From Humulus lupulus (Eukaryota; Streptophyta; Magnoliopsida; Rosales; Cannabaceae): 64,000 bases of DNA. Below, one piece after another: positions 1 to 10,451 of the stretch. The position numbers and the translations under genes were made by a program. The DNA is taken from contig NC_084797.1 in assembly GCF_963169125.1 (NCBI RefSeq), forward strand, positions 86,831,868-86,895,867, read 5' to 3'. How positions within the stretch are numbered: the stretch's first letter is position 1; every line of letters starts with the position of its first letter. A model generated the notes under the pieces. That model saw only the letters and a program-made list of their open reading frames with translations, was not told the origin of the DNA and made no database searches.

Positions 1-126
1 ACAATTATGCCCTTATCAGCCAAACAGGGCCCACATACTTATCCAATACCCATATTCATGCTTTCTTACCCTCCCGGCACACTAATCAAGGCCCTTAAGC
101 CTTATTAGTAATTTTGGGTCATTACA
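1..126 (-). repeat. End fragment of a Tekay-type LTR
   Basis: The last 65 bases match the right ends of the Tekay-type LTRs at 30620-30683 and 55060-55116: a pyrimidine-rich stretch, an aagccttattag-like box and a terminal attaca. The sense of that family makes this the 5' end of a minus-strand LTR. The rest lies left of the window, so complete element and solo LTR cannot be told apart. It sits directly against the antisense ORF of Tat-1 and cuts off that ORF's 5' part. Confidence 0.75.
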
Positions 127-509
127 CTGCCCTAGTCCTGGCTTCGTGGCCCTTAGTGAGCACATCCTGAAGGCGAGTGGTACCATCCCGTTACACCTGT
201 TCTTCGTTGCGGTCCTCAACTACTTTGACCTTGCTCCACTTCAGCTGGCACCCAATAGTTGGCTAACCTTGAGCTGCCTTTTTATCGAGTTTGCGAAACT
301 TGTGAAACGTGCTCCTACGGCGCTAGAGGTGCATTTTATGTACAATCTCATGCCCTCTCCCAAGTCCAAGGGCTTCTATTACTGGCAAAAAGCCAATAAC
401 GAGGTCCCTTTGATAGAGGGCTCAGTGTCCAACCCGGGGTCCTGGAAGCAAGAATTTTTCTTCGTGAAAGGCCCTCTCTCTGTTCGCGAGCACTTCCGTG
501 CCGCTCCCA

Positions 510-604
510 GTAAGTACCCTAAGCCACATTTTTTCTCTTTTTCTTTTTTGTAACTTATTGTTTTATGACTTATGTTTGTGTCAATCATGGTGTGGATTAT
601 GCAG
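510..604 (+). other. Predicted intron 1 of the Tat-1 antisense ORF
   Basis: A 95-base stretch that begins gtaagt and ends tatgcag, with a T-rich tract inside. Removing it joins codons in phase 1 and restores one frame from residues ending FRAAP to those starting KFAAP. Unspliced, the upstream frame stops at about 551. Predicted from sequence only. Confidence 0.6.
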
Positions 605-1317
605 AGAAATTCGCCGCACCCGTAGTTGTTGGGTCAGAAGTGAAAGCTGTGAATAAGCTTATCAACACTGACCTTGCTATGAAAAAGGCTGTGTACCTAT
701 TCACCATGGAAAATCTGAACCTCCATAAGCTATCCTCAGTTTTAGATCCCAGGTTGCTGCGGACCATCCCTGGGTCCAAGAAGATGAAGGCGGCATCGGC
801 TGAGCCTTGCCCGGATGAAGGTGGGGCTGAGGATGTGCCGGAGGAAGCCTCCCTTGAACGCGGGGGACCTCACCAGCTATCCTCGTCTCCTGGGGGATGC
901 CCTCCTTTCGTCTCTTTCGACCCAGACATAGCCTCCCAATCCCAAGACCAGCATGCCATTCCGGGGCATTTTGTTTGCCCCAACCTCGACGACTATGGCG
1001 CTTTCCTTCAGGCTCCACTCGACCCTAGTCCATCAGGGGCTTACTTTGCCAATCTTCCTGTACCCCCTTCTGATCTACCGGGGCCTCACTTTTCCAACTT
1101 TCCTACGCCTCCTCCCATTTCGGCGAGCGACTCGTCTGTCCTTACCCAGCCAGGTGCCCTTGGCTCGGAAGGGGCACCCTGGGTGAGTCGCACGGCGACC
1201 TCTTATGGGCGACGGTACGTCCAAATCGCCTCATACCTCCCCGAATCTGACTGGAATTGTCTTGGGAGTTTCACCCTGTCGGACCTTGGGGAGACTTTAA
1301 CGCGCACTACTGCTTGG

Positions 1318-1413
1318 GTGAGTTTATGCATCTTGTGTCGGCCTTATTATATATAGATACATATACACATTTTTTTGTTACTTATCATTGCTGTTGTTAA
1401 CTTTCTTGTGCAG
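1318..1413 (+). other. Predicted intron 2 of the Tat-1 antisense ORF
   Basis: A 96-base stretch that begins gtgagt and ends with a pyrimidine-rich tttcttgtgcag acceptor. It is phase 0 and joins TTAW to TYTVAQRF in one frame. It is T/A-rich compared with the GC-richer flanking exons, as plant introns usually are. Confidence 0.6.
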
Positions 1414-1887
1414 ACCTACACTGTGGCTCAACGGTTTGCCGACTTGGCTCACAATCTTTCTGCGTCGAGTACCGAGAGGGACCGCCTTACGGCCCGGGTC
1501 CAGGAGCTCAAGAGAGAGCTTGGTGAAACCAAGTCTAAGCTAAAAAAGGCTCAGGAAAAACTTTTTGTCTCTTCAAAAAGGAAGCAGAAGGCGGTTGCCA
1601 AAGCCATGACGCTGTAGGACAAAGTTACCAGCCTAGAGGGCAAACTCCAGGGTGCCAAGGCTATTGCGGCTGCGTCGCCGGAGAGAGTCGCTTCTTTAGA
1701 GGCTGAACTCGAGGTTGCTAGGGTCGATGTAGCCGCGTCGCAGGAGAGAATCGCTTCCTTAGAGGTGGATAAGACAGCTATTGAGTACAGGTCCATAGAG
1801 CGCACCCTTTACGGTGTGTGGAGGCAGGATCCCAACTTTGATTTTTCTTCTTTTGGCGAGCACGCCGCTGCTCGAGCGGCTGAGTGA

Positions 1888-3010
1888 AGCGCCCGTGGCA
1901 GGAGGCCCTGAAGTTGTAATTTCATAACTTCTGTCAGCTAGCCTACTGTGGGTGTATGCTCATTTTGAGCCTTTGTAATTTTATTATTATTACTTTTTTC
2001 TTGTAAATCTTTCCATGTTACCAAGATTCCTTTTTTAATATATACATGTGTGGTTATTTATCTCTTATTCCTCTATGTTTTAGGTCTTTTTAATCCTGGA
2101 TGATGGGGTTTGGTATGTTCCCCTCTTTTATTTATCAGGCTAGAGGTCCTTTGGAGCCCATGTGAAAGGGTTCAATGGGTTCTTTTTTGGTGCCCCTTGA
2201 CTATTTCTATAAGGATATTTTGACCCCTTGGGTTTTAGCTATTCTTTTATATATTTTTGCGCGTGCTTATTATTTTTTGCGAGAAGCGTCCTTCTCGTCA
2301 TTATTCATAGTACTATTTTTGCAAGGGTCTCTTCTAGGACCCTTTTTGGCTAGACGGCTTGGTGGCCGCTCTAGGCTTATTGGTGGGTGCTCTCTCTAAG
2401 GTATTTCCTCTTGTGGGAGCATCTGCCTTTATTTGGAAGTGCATTTTTTTTTTCGTAAGACCTTTTGGCCTCCTTGATGTTCATAAGGGTAGCTAATCCT
2501 TGTGAACCCAAGAGATGCCTTGCAAGGTCCTCTCCCTATTTATAAGGGTTCATCACACACTCTTCTTTTTTTTTTTATATATATATATAAGGACTTCGTT
2601 TAAGGCCCTGATATAAGGGGTCCTTTTGGGATCCTCCTGTTAGAGGGTCCTGTTTAGGATCCTCCTGCTAGAGGGTCCTTTTTAGGATCCTCCTGATGCA
2701 TAGGGTCCTTTTTAGGATCCTCCTGTTTGCTGTGTGCTTTGCCCTCACGGGCCACTATTCCCCCCCAAGTGTCTGGTGAAGTTTATTTTGGCAGGCACTT
2801 TGATTGATGCTTACATAAAGGAGAAAAATAGCATGCGAAGATCCGAACAGTTTCATTCATAGTAGGCATGTTAAAATGTATATATATATATCAAAAGTTT
2901 ACATCTTCTTGGGGGTTATCTAGGTACCCTCCTTGATTCTTGTCTATTGGGCTAACATAACACGTAACAAACTAAGCACGTATACTGCTTGTATTGGGTG
3001 TGGAAGTCTC
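1888..3010. other. Tat-1 spacer between antisense ORF and integrase
   Basis: No supported coding sequence. It is AT-rich with T-runs and a (ta)n stretch near 2575-2590. Bases 2275-2350 are clearly related to 16600-16680 of Tat-2 (the agaagcgtccttctcgtcat-type segment), which marks both as the same internal region of related elements. Confidence 0.6.
2612..2724. repeat. 28-30 bp tandem repeat
   Basis: About four copies of a unit containing gggtcct, a palindromic aggatcct core and cctcctg. Spacing is 28 to 30 bases. It sits in the noncoding spacer of Tat-1; Tat-2 has a different 30 bp tandem array in the equivalent region (16640-16775). Confidence 0.8.
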
Positions 3011-4300
3011 ACTAGTAATACTTCTTGAGGTGCTCTGCATTCCATGCCCAAGGTATGACGGTGTCATCCATGCGTGCCAACTTATAGGTGTTTGGTGGTA
3101 TGCACTGAGCGACCTGGTAGGGTCCTTCCCAGTTCGCTCCTAGTACCCCTGCCCCTAGGTCTCGCATGTTGGGGAGTACTTTCCTCAATACTAAGTCTCC
3201 TGCCTGGACTTTCTCTCCTGCACCCTTGAATTGTAATATCTTGCTGCCCGCTGCTGATACGTTGCCAGCCTTAATTGTGCCCTTTCTCTCTCGGCTTCCA
3301 GCAGGTCCAAGTTCTCGACCAATGCTGTGGTGTTAGCCTGGTCATCGTATGTTTGCGTGCGGAAGGAGTTTACCTTCATATCTACTGGAATGATAGCCTC
3401 GCAGCCGTAGGCCAAGGCGAAAGGTGTTTCCCCAGTGGTGGAACGGGGGGTGGTCCTGTAGGCCCAGAGTACATTCAGGAGCTCTTCGACCCAGGCCCCT
3501 TTCAACTTCTCCAGTTTAGTTTTCAAGTTCCTTTTCAGGATCTTGTTGATAGCCTCTACCTGCCCATTAGCTTGGGGGTGTACTACTGCGGAGAAACTCC
3601 TCCTGATCCCTTTTGCCTTGCAGTAGTCTTCGAACACTCCTCCTTCAAATTGCGTTCCATTGTCGGAGATGATCTTGTAGGGTACCCCGAATCTGCAAAC
3701 AATATATTTGTTGACGAAGGTGGTGACTTGCTTAGCTGTTATATTGACTAAGGGCTCTGTTTCCACCCACTTGGTGAAATAGTCAACCGCTACTACCGTG
3801 TACTTGGCTCCTCCTCTTTCGGTTGGCAGTGCCCCTATCAAGTCAATCCCCCACACAGCAAAGGGCCACGGGCTGGTCATGCTCACCAGCTCATTTGGGG
3901 ATTGCCGTGGGTAAGTCGCATGTCTCTGGCACTTGTCACACTTTCTCACGAAGTCACTCGTGTCCTTCTCCATGGTAGGCCAGTAATACCCTTGGCGGAC
4001 GGCCTTTTTTGCTGTGGACTGCCCTCCAGCATGGTTCCCACACTCCCCTTCGTGTTTCTCTTGTAAAAATTTTGACGCTTCTCCCTTATCAACGCACCAC
4101 AGGAGTGGGGTAAAGGAGCCTCCCTTATACAAGATCCCGTCTACTAGGGTGTACTGGGTGGCCCTGTAAGCCAGTCTGCGGGCCTCCTTCTTGTCCAAGG
4201 GTGAGGTCCCGTCATTCAAGTACCTCCTAATGGGGGCAAACCATGTCTCCTCGGAGTTCTTGACCGTGGTGATCCTCTCTTCGGCTATGCTTGGCTTGGG
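3011..4300 (-). pseudogene. Tat-1 integrase
   Basis: The open stretch ending at 3191 carries the HHCC zinc-binding motif (H175, H182, C213, C216 counted from the methionine at 4576). It also carries the catalytic core triad D245, D305 and E341, a DD35E spacing as expected for retroviral-type integrases. The enzyme inserts element DNA into the host genome. A frameshift near 3230 moves the C-terminal part (GDLVLRKV through WNAEHLKKYY, ending near 3011) to another frame. No chromodomain is seen, which fits Tat rather than a chromovirus. It lies directly downstream of the second RNase H in the same open stretch. Confidence 0.85.
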
Positions 4301-4339
4301 GAGATATTCCACCAGTATAGACTTAAGCGTATCTTTATC

Positions 4340-4738
4340 TCTTGTGGAGGCGAGTTTCGCGAGTGCATCGGCGTTCGTATTCTGCTCTCTGGGGATTTGT
4401 TCTATTGTGTATTTTTCGAACTGGTCCAAATACTCCTTCACCTTGGAAAGGTATGCAACCATTTTTGGACCTCTGGCTTGGTATTCGTCCTTCACTTGAA
4501 ACACCACCAGCTGTGAGTTACTAAAGACATGCAAGTGGGATACCTTTAATTCCTTAGCTAGCCGTAGGCCAGCCAACAGCGCCTCATATTCTGCTTCATT
4601 ATTGGAAGCCTCGAATCAAAATCTCAAGGCACAGTACATTTTGTGCCCTTTAGGTCCTGTCATCACTATGCCAGCACCGGCCCCCCCTTCATTAGACGCC
4701 CCATCTACATGGAGACTCCATTATTCGGGGTGCCTCTC
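4340..4738 (-). pseudogene. Tat-1 second RNase H domain (acquired, archaeal-like type)
   Basis: A second RNase H follows the normal one and precedes integrase. Visible motifs in order are LHVDGASN (first catalytic Asp), NNEAEYEALLAGL (catalytic Glu), VFSNSQLVV (where the third catalytic Asp is expected and Asn is found) and NTNADALAKLAS (last Asp). An additional RNase H of this kind is an established trait of Tat-lineage elements. One in-frame stop lies between the first two motifs near 4615. The Asp-to-Asn change and the stop argue against activity in this copy. Confidence 0.8.
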
Positions 4739-4879
4739 CTCTTCAGGTGCCGGCTCCTTCTCCTCTATTTCCCCCTCCTCTTGGGGTCGGTATGTGAACT
4801 CGACTAAAAAGTCTGCAAGTACCTGCCTGTTGATGGACGCCCTTGGGGTGTAGGTGATGTCGAACTGACTCAATTCAAT

Positions 4880-6400
4880 TGACTACTTTAGCAATCTTCT
4901 TGAAGTTTCTGGCTTGTGCAAGACTTGACACAGGGGGGTGTTGGTGAGCACCTCAATCGCATGAGCATGGAAATAGGGCCTCAATTTTTGAGAAGCCACT
5001 ACCAGGGCATATGCTAACTTCTCTATGTCCGGGTACCGGGTCTCCACGTCTACCATCCTCTTACTCATATAGTAGACCGGGTGTTGGTGCTTCTTCTCAC
5101 CCTTGACCAAGGCGGCACTTATGGCATGCTCAGATATGGCTAGATACAGATACAACTTCTCTCCTTTTTCTGGCTTGGCCAAAAGGGGTGGCCTTCCAAG
5201 GTGCTCCTTTAGCTTGGTGAAGGCCTCTTGGCATTCGTCATCCCAAGTGAACTTTTTGTTCCCTTTCAGGATGTTGAAGAAAGGAAGACATTTGTCAGTC
5301 GACCTAGAGATGAATCTATTGAGGGCTGCCACTGTTCCCGTCAGGCACTGCACCTCTTTTTTGCTCTGTGGTGGGCTCATTTCCAGCAAGGCCTTGATTT
5401 TTTTAGGATTAGCTTCAATACCTCAGGAATTCACCATGAAACCCAGGAATTTTCCAGACGAAACTCTGAAGGTGCATTTTAGTGGGTTCAGCTTCATTCT
5501 GTACTTGCGCAGGGTGTTGAACATCTCCATGAGGTCGCTAGTGAGTTCTTTCGCTTTTTTCGTCTTCACTAGCATATCATCCACGTACACCTCCATGTTC
5601 CTTCCTATTTGATTTGCGAACATTTTGTTCACCAGCCTCTGGTAAGTGGCACCTGTGTTTTTTAAACCAAAGGGCATCACCTTATAGCAATACAACCCCT
5701 TGTCTGTTACGAACAAAGTGTGCTCCTCGTCAGCAGGGTTCATTGGCATTTAGATATACCCTGAATACGCGTCCATGAAGCTAAGTAGCTCATGTCCTGC
5801 TGTGGCGTCCACCAACTAGTCTATCCTAGGAAGCAGGAAGTTGTCCTTAGGGCAGGCCTTGTTGAGGCTGGTAAAATCCACGCACGTCCTCCATTTCCAT
5901 TGGGCTTTGGAACCAGCACTGAGTTCGACACCAATAGTGGGTAAAACGATTCTCGAATGAAGCCGTTCGCCTTCAGCTTGTCTACCTCCTCTTTTAGGGA
6001 CGAGTATCTTTCTGGTTCTAGTGCTCTCCTTTTCTGCCTGACCGGCCTTGCTTTCGGGTCGATGTTCAGGTGGTGGCACATGACCGCTGGATCTATCCCT
6101 ACCATATCCTCGTGACTCCAGGAAAATACATCGAGGTTGGCTTTTAAGAACTCTACTAGTTTCTCCTTCATGTCGTCGGCAAGGTTTTTTCCTACTTTCA
6201 ATTTCCTCAACGGCTCATCCATGACCGTTACTTGCTCCACTTCCTCTACTGGTTCAGCTCTGGGCTCTTCTATGATTCGTGGGTCTAACTCGCTTGCGTT
6301 CGCGCCTTCGTGCACAACCATCGCCATAGGTGCTGTTGGCTTTGTGGCTGTGCGGAGGGATGTGTTGTAGCATTCCCTCACTTCCTTCTATTCTCCTTTC
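4880..6400 (-). pseudogene. Tat-1 reverse transcriptase and first RNase H
   Basis: Minus-strand pieces together cover a Ty3/gypsy RT: a CVDFTSLNKACPKD block near 5840-5890, MPFGLKNTGATYQRL, and an intact YVDD catalytic box at 5576-5587. Thumb and RNase H sequence (KPEKGEKLYLYLAISE, YPDIEKLAYALV) follows down to 4883. Disruptions: a frameshift near 5905, a stop near 5750 and another near 5392. In an active element this polyprotein part copies RNA to DNA and removes the RNA strand. Confidence 0.85.
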
Positions 6401-6499
6401 ATGCATGTTATTCCCCCGGGGGTTGGGAACTTCATAGCTAAATGGTACACAGAAGTTATCGCCTTCAATTCTCTTAGGGAAGGTCTCCCTAATACCGCA

Positions 6500-6800
6500 T
6501 TGAAGGCTGAGGCGCAATCTACCACAACGAAGTTTTCCATATGGTGGTTTGTCTGGGCTGTTCTCCCATAGTAAGGGCCAACTTGATTGCCCCCAGGGGC
6601 TGTATTGAATCTCCCGTAAATCCATACAAAGATGTAGCGCAAGGCTTTAGGTGGCGGAGGCTCAATCCCATCTTCCCCAGTGCTGGTAGAAACAAGATGT
6701 CCACAGAGCTCCCGTTATCCACCAAGACCCGATGTACCCTCATGTTAGCAAGCTGGACTGTCAAAACTAGGGGGTCATTGTGGGGGAAGAGCACACCTTA
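6500..6800 (-). pseudogene. Tat-1 aspartic protease
   Basis: The motif [14 protein letters not shown] with the catalytic Asp at about 6717-6719 is the form usual in Tat-type proteases (DNGSS in place of DTG/DSG). A stop separates it from the gag reading frame around 6797-6800. It would release mature gag and pol proteins from the polyprotein. Confidence 0.75.
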
Positions 6801-6920
6801 AGCGTCTTCTTCAGTGAAAGTTATTGAGTCATTTTCACCTTTGAAACTCTTCGGGGGGCACTCCTCCAGACTTAGGATGCACGGAGGTGGGCTTCGCCTG
6901 GCCTCCCTGACATATCTATC

Positions 6921-8895
6921 TCATCCCTTCCTCGATTTTCCCCCGAATCCTAGTCCTCGAAAGATGTTCCTGACCTCTCCATGCACTTCTGGGGCTACTT
7001 CTCGCGCCCGCGGTGAGGATGCTCCTTCTTCTGGCCTATGGTTCTCCTTGCGGACATATCTTCCTAAATGCCCCCTACGGATGAGCTCTTCAATCTCCAC
7101 CTTCAAATGGTTGCATTCTGCAGTTGTGTGGCCTATATATTTGTGATACTGGCAATACTTGCTGGGGTCTCTCTTAGACCGGTCTTTTTTCATCAGTGGG
7201 GGCCTTCTGAAAGGGACCTGATTTTCATTCGTAACGAAGATATGCTCTCTCGCATGAGTGAGGTCAGTATAATAGTTGTAGGGGCCTTGTCTGTGCTCGT
7301 CAGAACGCTGGTGCTTTCGGGGTCGATCATCCCTTGCCCCCTCATAGACCCTTTTTTTCTTGGCATTGCCTTGGTTCTCCCGGATTGAGGGCTTTGGTGA
7401 ACATTGGTCTTTTCCGGCCTTGAGGCTTTCGTGACTATCTTCCACGTGAATATACTTTTACGCCTGCTCGTAGAAATCATCTAAGTCCGTGACCTTCCTC
7501 TTGAGCATGTTATCCCATAATTTGCTTCCTAGGCGCACTCCAGCTGTGATGGCCATTTTTATCTCTCGGCAGGTCAGGCTCCCCACTTTAGCTGCCTCCA
7601 TGTTGAACCTGTGAATGTAGCTCTTTAGACTCTCATTTTCTCCTTGCTTCACATTGGCAAGGCTGGTGCCTGGCATCGTGTAGTCCTGCACGGCGTGGTG
7701 CTGTTGGAGGAATTTGTCGGAAAACTATTGCCAGGACCTGATGGATCCCGTTCTGAGTCTTTTGAACCATTTGTACGTAGGTCCTTTCAATGTGACAGCA
7801 AAACAGTGGCATCTGGCCCCGCTACTAATTCCCCTTAGTTTCATCAGATCGTTAAATGTGTCCAGATGGTATTTCGAATTTGTGCTTCCTTCATAGGGGG
7901 TTATATGGGGCTCCTTAAAATTGGCTGGGAGCTGGATGGCTTGGATCTCCCTAATGAACGGTGACTCGTGGTCGAACTCTTCCTCAAAAGCTTGACCTCC
8001 GGAGGTGGTGATGATCTTGCTTCGCAGTCTCCTCATTTCTGTGTCCAGGTCCTGCCTCCTCTTGCTTAGGGAGTCTCTTAAAGCGAACGGGTTAAGATCC
8101 CCCTTTCCTTTGCCCTCTCGAGGCGCCATAGGGGGCGTGGTCCTTTTACCTGCCCTCTTCTTGTTGAGCTCCTCCCATAAATTTGAGGGTGTTCTCTTTG
8201 AGGTGACCTCGTCATCGTTGTGAGAGGCAGTATTGGTCTTCGGCTCTGGTTTCTGGGCCTACTTCGGTGGTCCGGGATGTTCGCGTTGCTTCATTCGGGG
8301 GATGATACTAGTGGAGAGTCACGTCTTTCCATCATCTACTGGGACAGTGGTTTCTACCTCCCTCTGGTCTCTCTCTTTGAGCTTAGGGAGTGTCACGTTT
8401 GATCTCCCTTGCAACAGCCCATTTAGCACTTTTTGCATATTTTCCAAGGGGGTCTCTAGCCTCTGGTTCTTGCGGTGAAGTTCTCGTATCTAGTCTTCAT
8501 AGAATTGAGACTTCGACCTTGAAATGACGGAGTGGACCCGAGGGTGTTTGTCAACCCGACACTTCGATGGGCCTGGATCCTGTCGACTGTGGTTTGGCAC
8601 GTGTGGCGGCTTTGGAGGCAGGAACTCATCGGAGCCCTTTGCCGGGGCAGTCGCCGACCTTGGTCGATCCTCCTCAAGTGGGACCGCTGGGGATGAGGCC
8701 TCCCTTTCGTCTCTAGGCGCCTCAGGCTCCCTTGGGGCCTCCATGTTTGCAGGTGGAGGAGGATCCCTCATGAAGGCTTTTAGTTGATCTCCGTCAAGGT
8801 GGACGTCCACTTGCGCGGCTCTCTCAACCGTTTCGAATGTCGCATCATTTTTTCTTATCGGAATCGACGGAAGAACAGTGACTTGCAATCTATTC
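6921..8895 (-). pseudogene. Tat-1 gag
   Basis: The retrotransposon gag domain is recognisable at 7460-8130 (PFIREIQAIQLPANFK, YKWFKRL, SLKSYIHRFNMEAAKVG). A C/H motif (YCQYHKYIGHTTAECNHL, about 7080-7135) follows, in place of a standard CCHC knuckle. The N-terminal part near 8490-8850 is Pro/Glu-rich. At least five stops break the frame (for example near 7455, 7722 and 8240). The frame can be read through the primer binding site into the LTR, so the true start is uncertain; an ATG near 8770 is one candidate. Confidence 0.75.
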
Positions 8896-8897
8896 TT

Positions 8898-8915
8898 CCC
8901 ACAGACTGCGCCAAA
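8898..8915 (-). other. Tat-1 primer binding site
   Basis: On the minus strand the LTR end is followed by TTTGGCGCAGTCTGTGGG. This matches the sequence next to the Tat-2 LTR at 19316-19334 apart from small differences. It fixes 8917-10451 as the 5' LTR. The tRNA used is not assigned here. Confidence 0.75.
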
Positions 8916-9113
8916 CTGTTGACGGTGAGAACTTGTCAACTAAGTTAAGTTATAAAAATAGTAACGTAGAGATTATCAAAAGAAAAGTTTCAGAAATCTA
9001 AGTAAAAACTCCAAGAATAATTGCAGAAGAAAAGTGGTGAACTCAGTTTGTATTGATTATAGTGCAATGCTATAATAATTTTTCCAACCCCCTTCCATGT
9101 GGAATTGGGGTTC

Positions 9114-9122
9114 ATTTTATAG
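9114..9122 (-). promoter_or_regulatory. Likely TATA box of the Tat-1 LTR
   Basis: Minus-strand CTATAAAAT, within the LTR and upstream of the element body. An equivalent site (CTATAAATA) is in the Tat-2 right LTR near 19528-19538. Confidence 0.5.
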
Positions 9123-9627
9123 TGGGCTCTAATGGCCCTGGATACATGGTTGTCCAGGGGACCAAGTGGTACATAAGTACACTGTCAGGAGAGTGGTTTC
9201 AGAGGTAGTGGTGTTGATACTAGTACATGGCCAGGTACCATGAGGATGTCTCCATTACTCGACCGTACGAATGTCAAAGGAGTGGTGCAAGTGGTAGTGG
9301 TGTCGACTATGACATCTGGTTGGAAGCATGCAGACCATGCCCTCTCTCATAGTACTCCCACTACTTGTCGGGTGTGTGCCTTGTGTCCGTACTCTGACTC
9401 CTTCTGACTTTGCATGAATCACTATGAGGCTTCCCCACTTCATTCTTAAGGGTGCGTTGAAGAGGTCCATGATCTTACCTCTTATTAGACCCACAGTATG
9501 GGTGGTGTCCCATCACCAGCACCTATCTCAAGGGGAAAGATTAGGTCCCTTGAACGAGGCCCACTATGTACGCGACCCCTAGTGGTACGGATATGACGAG
9601 CTGAAGTGGGGGCATCTCTCGTGAGGC

Positions 9628-9790
9628 CCATGGCGCGGCTAATGCACGGGGCGAGGCGAGGGGCGAGATGATGGTCTCGCGAGGCCCCTGGCATGGCTGA
9701 TGCGCGGGCGAGGTGAGGGGCGAGCACATGGTCTCGCAACGCCCCTGGCGCGGCTGATGCGCGGGGCGAGGTGATGGCGAGGACTCCGTG
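9628..9790. repeat. 63 bp tandem repeat in the Tat-1 LTR
   Basis: About two and a half copies of a GC-rich unit with gcgcggctgatgcgcggggc and ggtctcgcgaggcccctgg segments. It lies directly next to the 45 bp array. Confidence 0.75.
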
Positions 9791-9798
9791 GCCCCTCG

Positions 9799-10204
9799 TG
9801 TGCATGCGGACGAGGTGAGGCGGGGCCTCGCGTGGGACACTCAGATGCGCGCGGACAAGGCGAGGCGAGACCTCGCATGAGACACTCGGGTGCGCGCGGA
9901 TGAGGCGACGCAAAGCTTCGCGTGGGACACTTGGGTGCGCGCGGACGAGGTGAGGCGGGGCCTCGCGTGGGACACTCGGGTGCGCGCGGAGGAGGCTAGG
10001 TGGGGCCTCGTGTGGGACACTCGGGTGCGCGCGGAGGAGGTCAGGCGGGGCCTCGCGTGGGACACTCGGGTGCGCGCAGATGAGGTGAGACGGGGCCACG
10101 CGTGGGACACTCGGGTGCGTTCAGACGAGGCGAGGCAGGGCCTCGCGTGGGACACTCGGGTGCGCGCGGATGACACGAGGCAGGGCCTCGCTTGCGTGGC
10201 TGGG
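9799..10204. repeat. 45 bp tandem array in the Tat-1 LTR
   Basis: About nine units with an exact 45-base period (the gacac landmark recurs at 9836, 9881, 9926, 9971 and so on). The core is gtgcgcgcggacgagg followed by cctcgcgtgggacactcgg. It is very GC- and CpG-rich compared with the window. Because the period is a multiple of three, long repetitive frames stay open on both strands; these are treated as compositional, not genes. Confidence 0.9.
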
Positions 10205-10451
10205 GTGCGCAACCAAGTTGCCATATGGACGCGGGTCATGGACGGCCGTGTATAGTGAGACCCTTGTGGCCTTGGCAGGTACTCGTGCATGTTGGGTACC
10301 CTCGCATAGAAAGGCTCTCTGGTCTCTCAGGGCATCTTCATTAAGGCCTCCTATGAGACATGGGTTGTGGGGAAAAATTGTGGGTCGAGTTGCCTGAGGC
10401 TATTGAGTGTAAACCTCCATATTTTCCCTTGGTAGAATTTGAGCATCCACA

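Larger units (their letters stand above)
127..1887 (+). pseudogene. Antisense ORF of Tat-1, three predicted exons
   Basis: Opposite in strand to gag-pol. Exon 1 (127-509) encodes a domain that resembles the plant 'putative gypsy type transposon' family (PF04195): an IPLH motif, a hydrophobic helix, LAPNSW, and a GFYYWQK block near residue 75 of the open stretch. Exon 2 (605-1317) is low-complexity and rich in Pro, Ser and Gly. Exon 3 (1414-1887) is a Glu/Lys/Arg-rich coiled coil ending at TGA 1885-1887. Both predicted introns are GT-AG and keep the frame. One TAG at 1615-1617 breaks exon 3, and the start is lost to the LTR at 1-126 (the open frame begins with GTG, not ATG). The function of such Tat antisense proteins is unknown. 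The strand assignment and domain are firm; splicing is inferred. Confidence 0.7.
1..10451 (-). mobile_element. Tat-1: Ty3/gypsy retrotransposon of the Tat type, decayed
   Basis: Read on the minus strand the order is 5' LTR (8917-10451), primer binding site, gag, protease, RT, RNase H, a second RNase H and integrase, then a spacer and an ORF on the opposite strand. The 3' LTR lies outside the window. A second RNase H and an extra antisense ORF after pol are known features of the plant Tat lineage. Several stop codons and frameshifts make it inactive, although the RT YVDD box and the integrase DDE triad are intact. It was inserted into the 5' LTR of Tk-1: Tk-1 LTR sequence resumes at 10452 with tggag as the expected target duplication; the partner copy is off-window. 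Confidence 0.85.
8917..10451 (-). repeat. Tat-1 5' LTR
   Basis: It starts tgttgacgg and ends catccaca in plus-strand reading, so TG...CA. Both ends match the Tat-2 left LTR ends (11035 and 12587). It carries a TATA-like site and two GC-rich tandem arrays. Length is about 1535 bp. Confidence 0.85.

Noticed and set aside
146..1887. A host gene with introns
   Set aside because: It sits inside Tat-1 downstream of integrase, on the opposite strand, exactly where Tat elements carry an extra ORF, and the domain is transposon-associated.
3275..3751. 158-codon plus-strand frame
   Set aside because: It lies opposite the integrase, which has clear motifs.
9485..10290. Long minus-strand frames rich in Arg, Ala, His, Pro and Ser
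   Set aside because: They follow the 45 bp LTR array, repeat every 15 residues, and are open on several frames and both strands because of composition and period.
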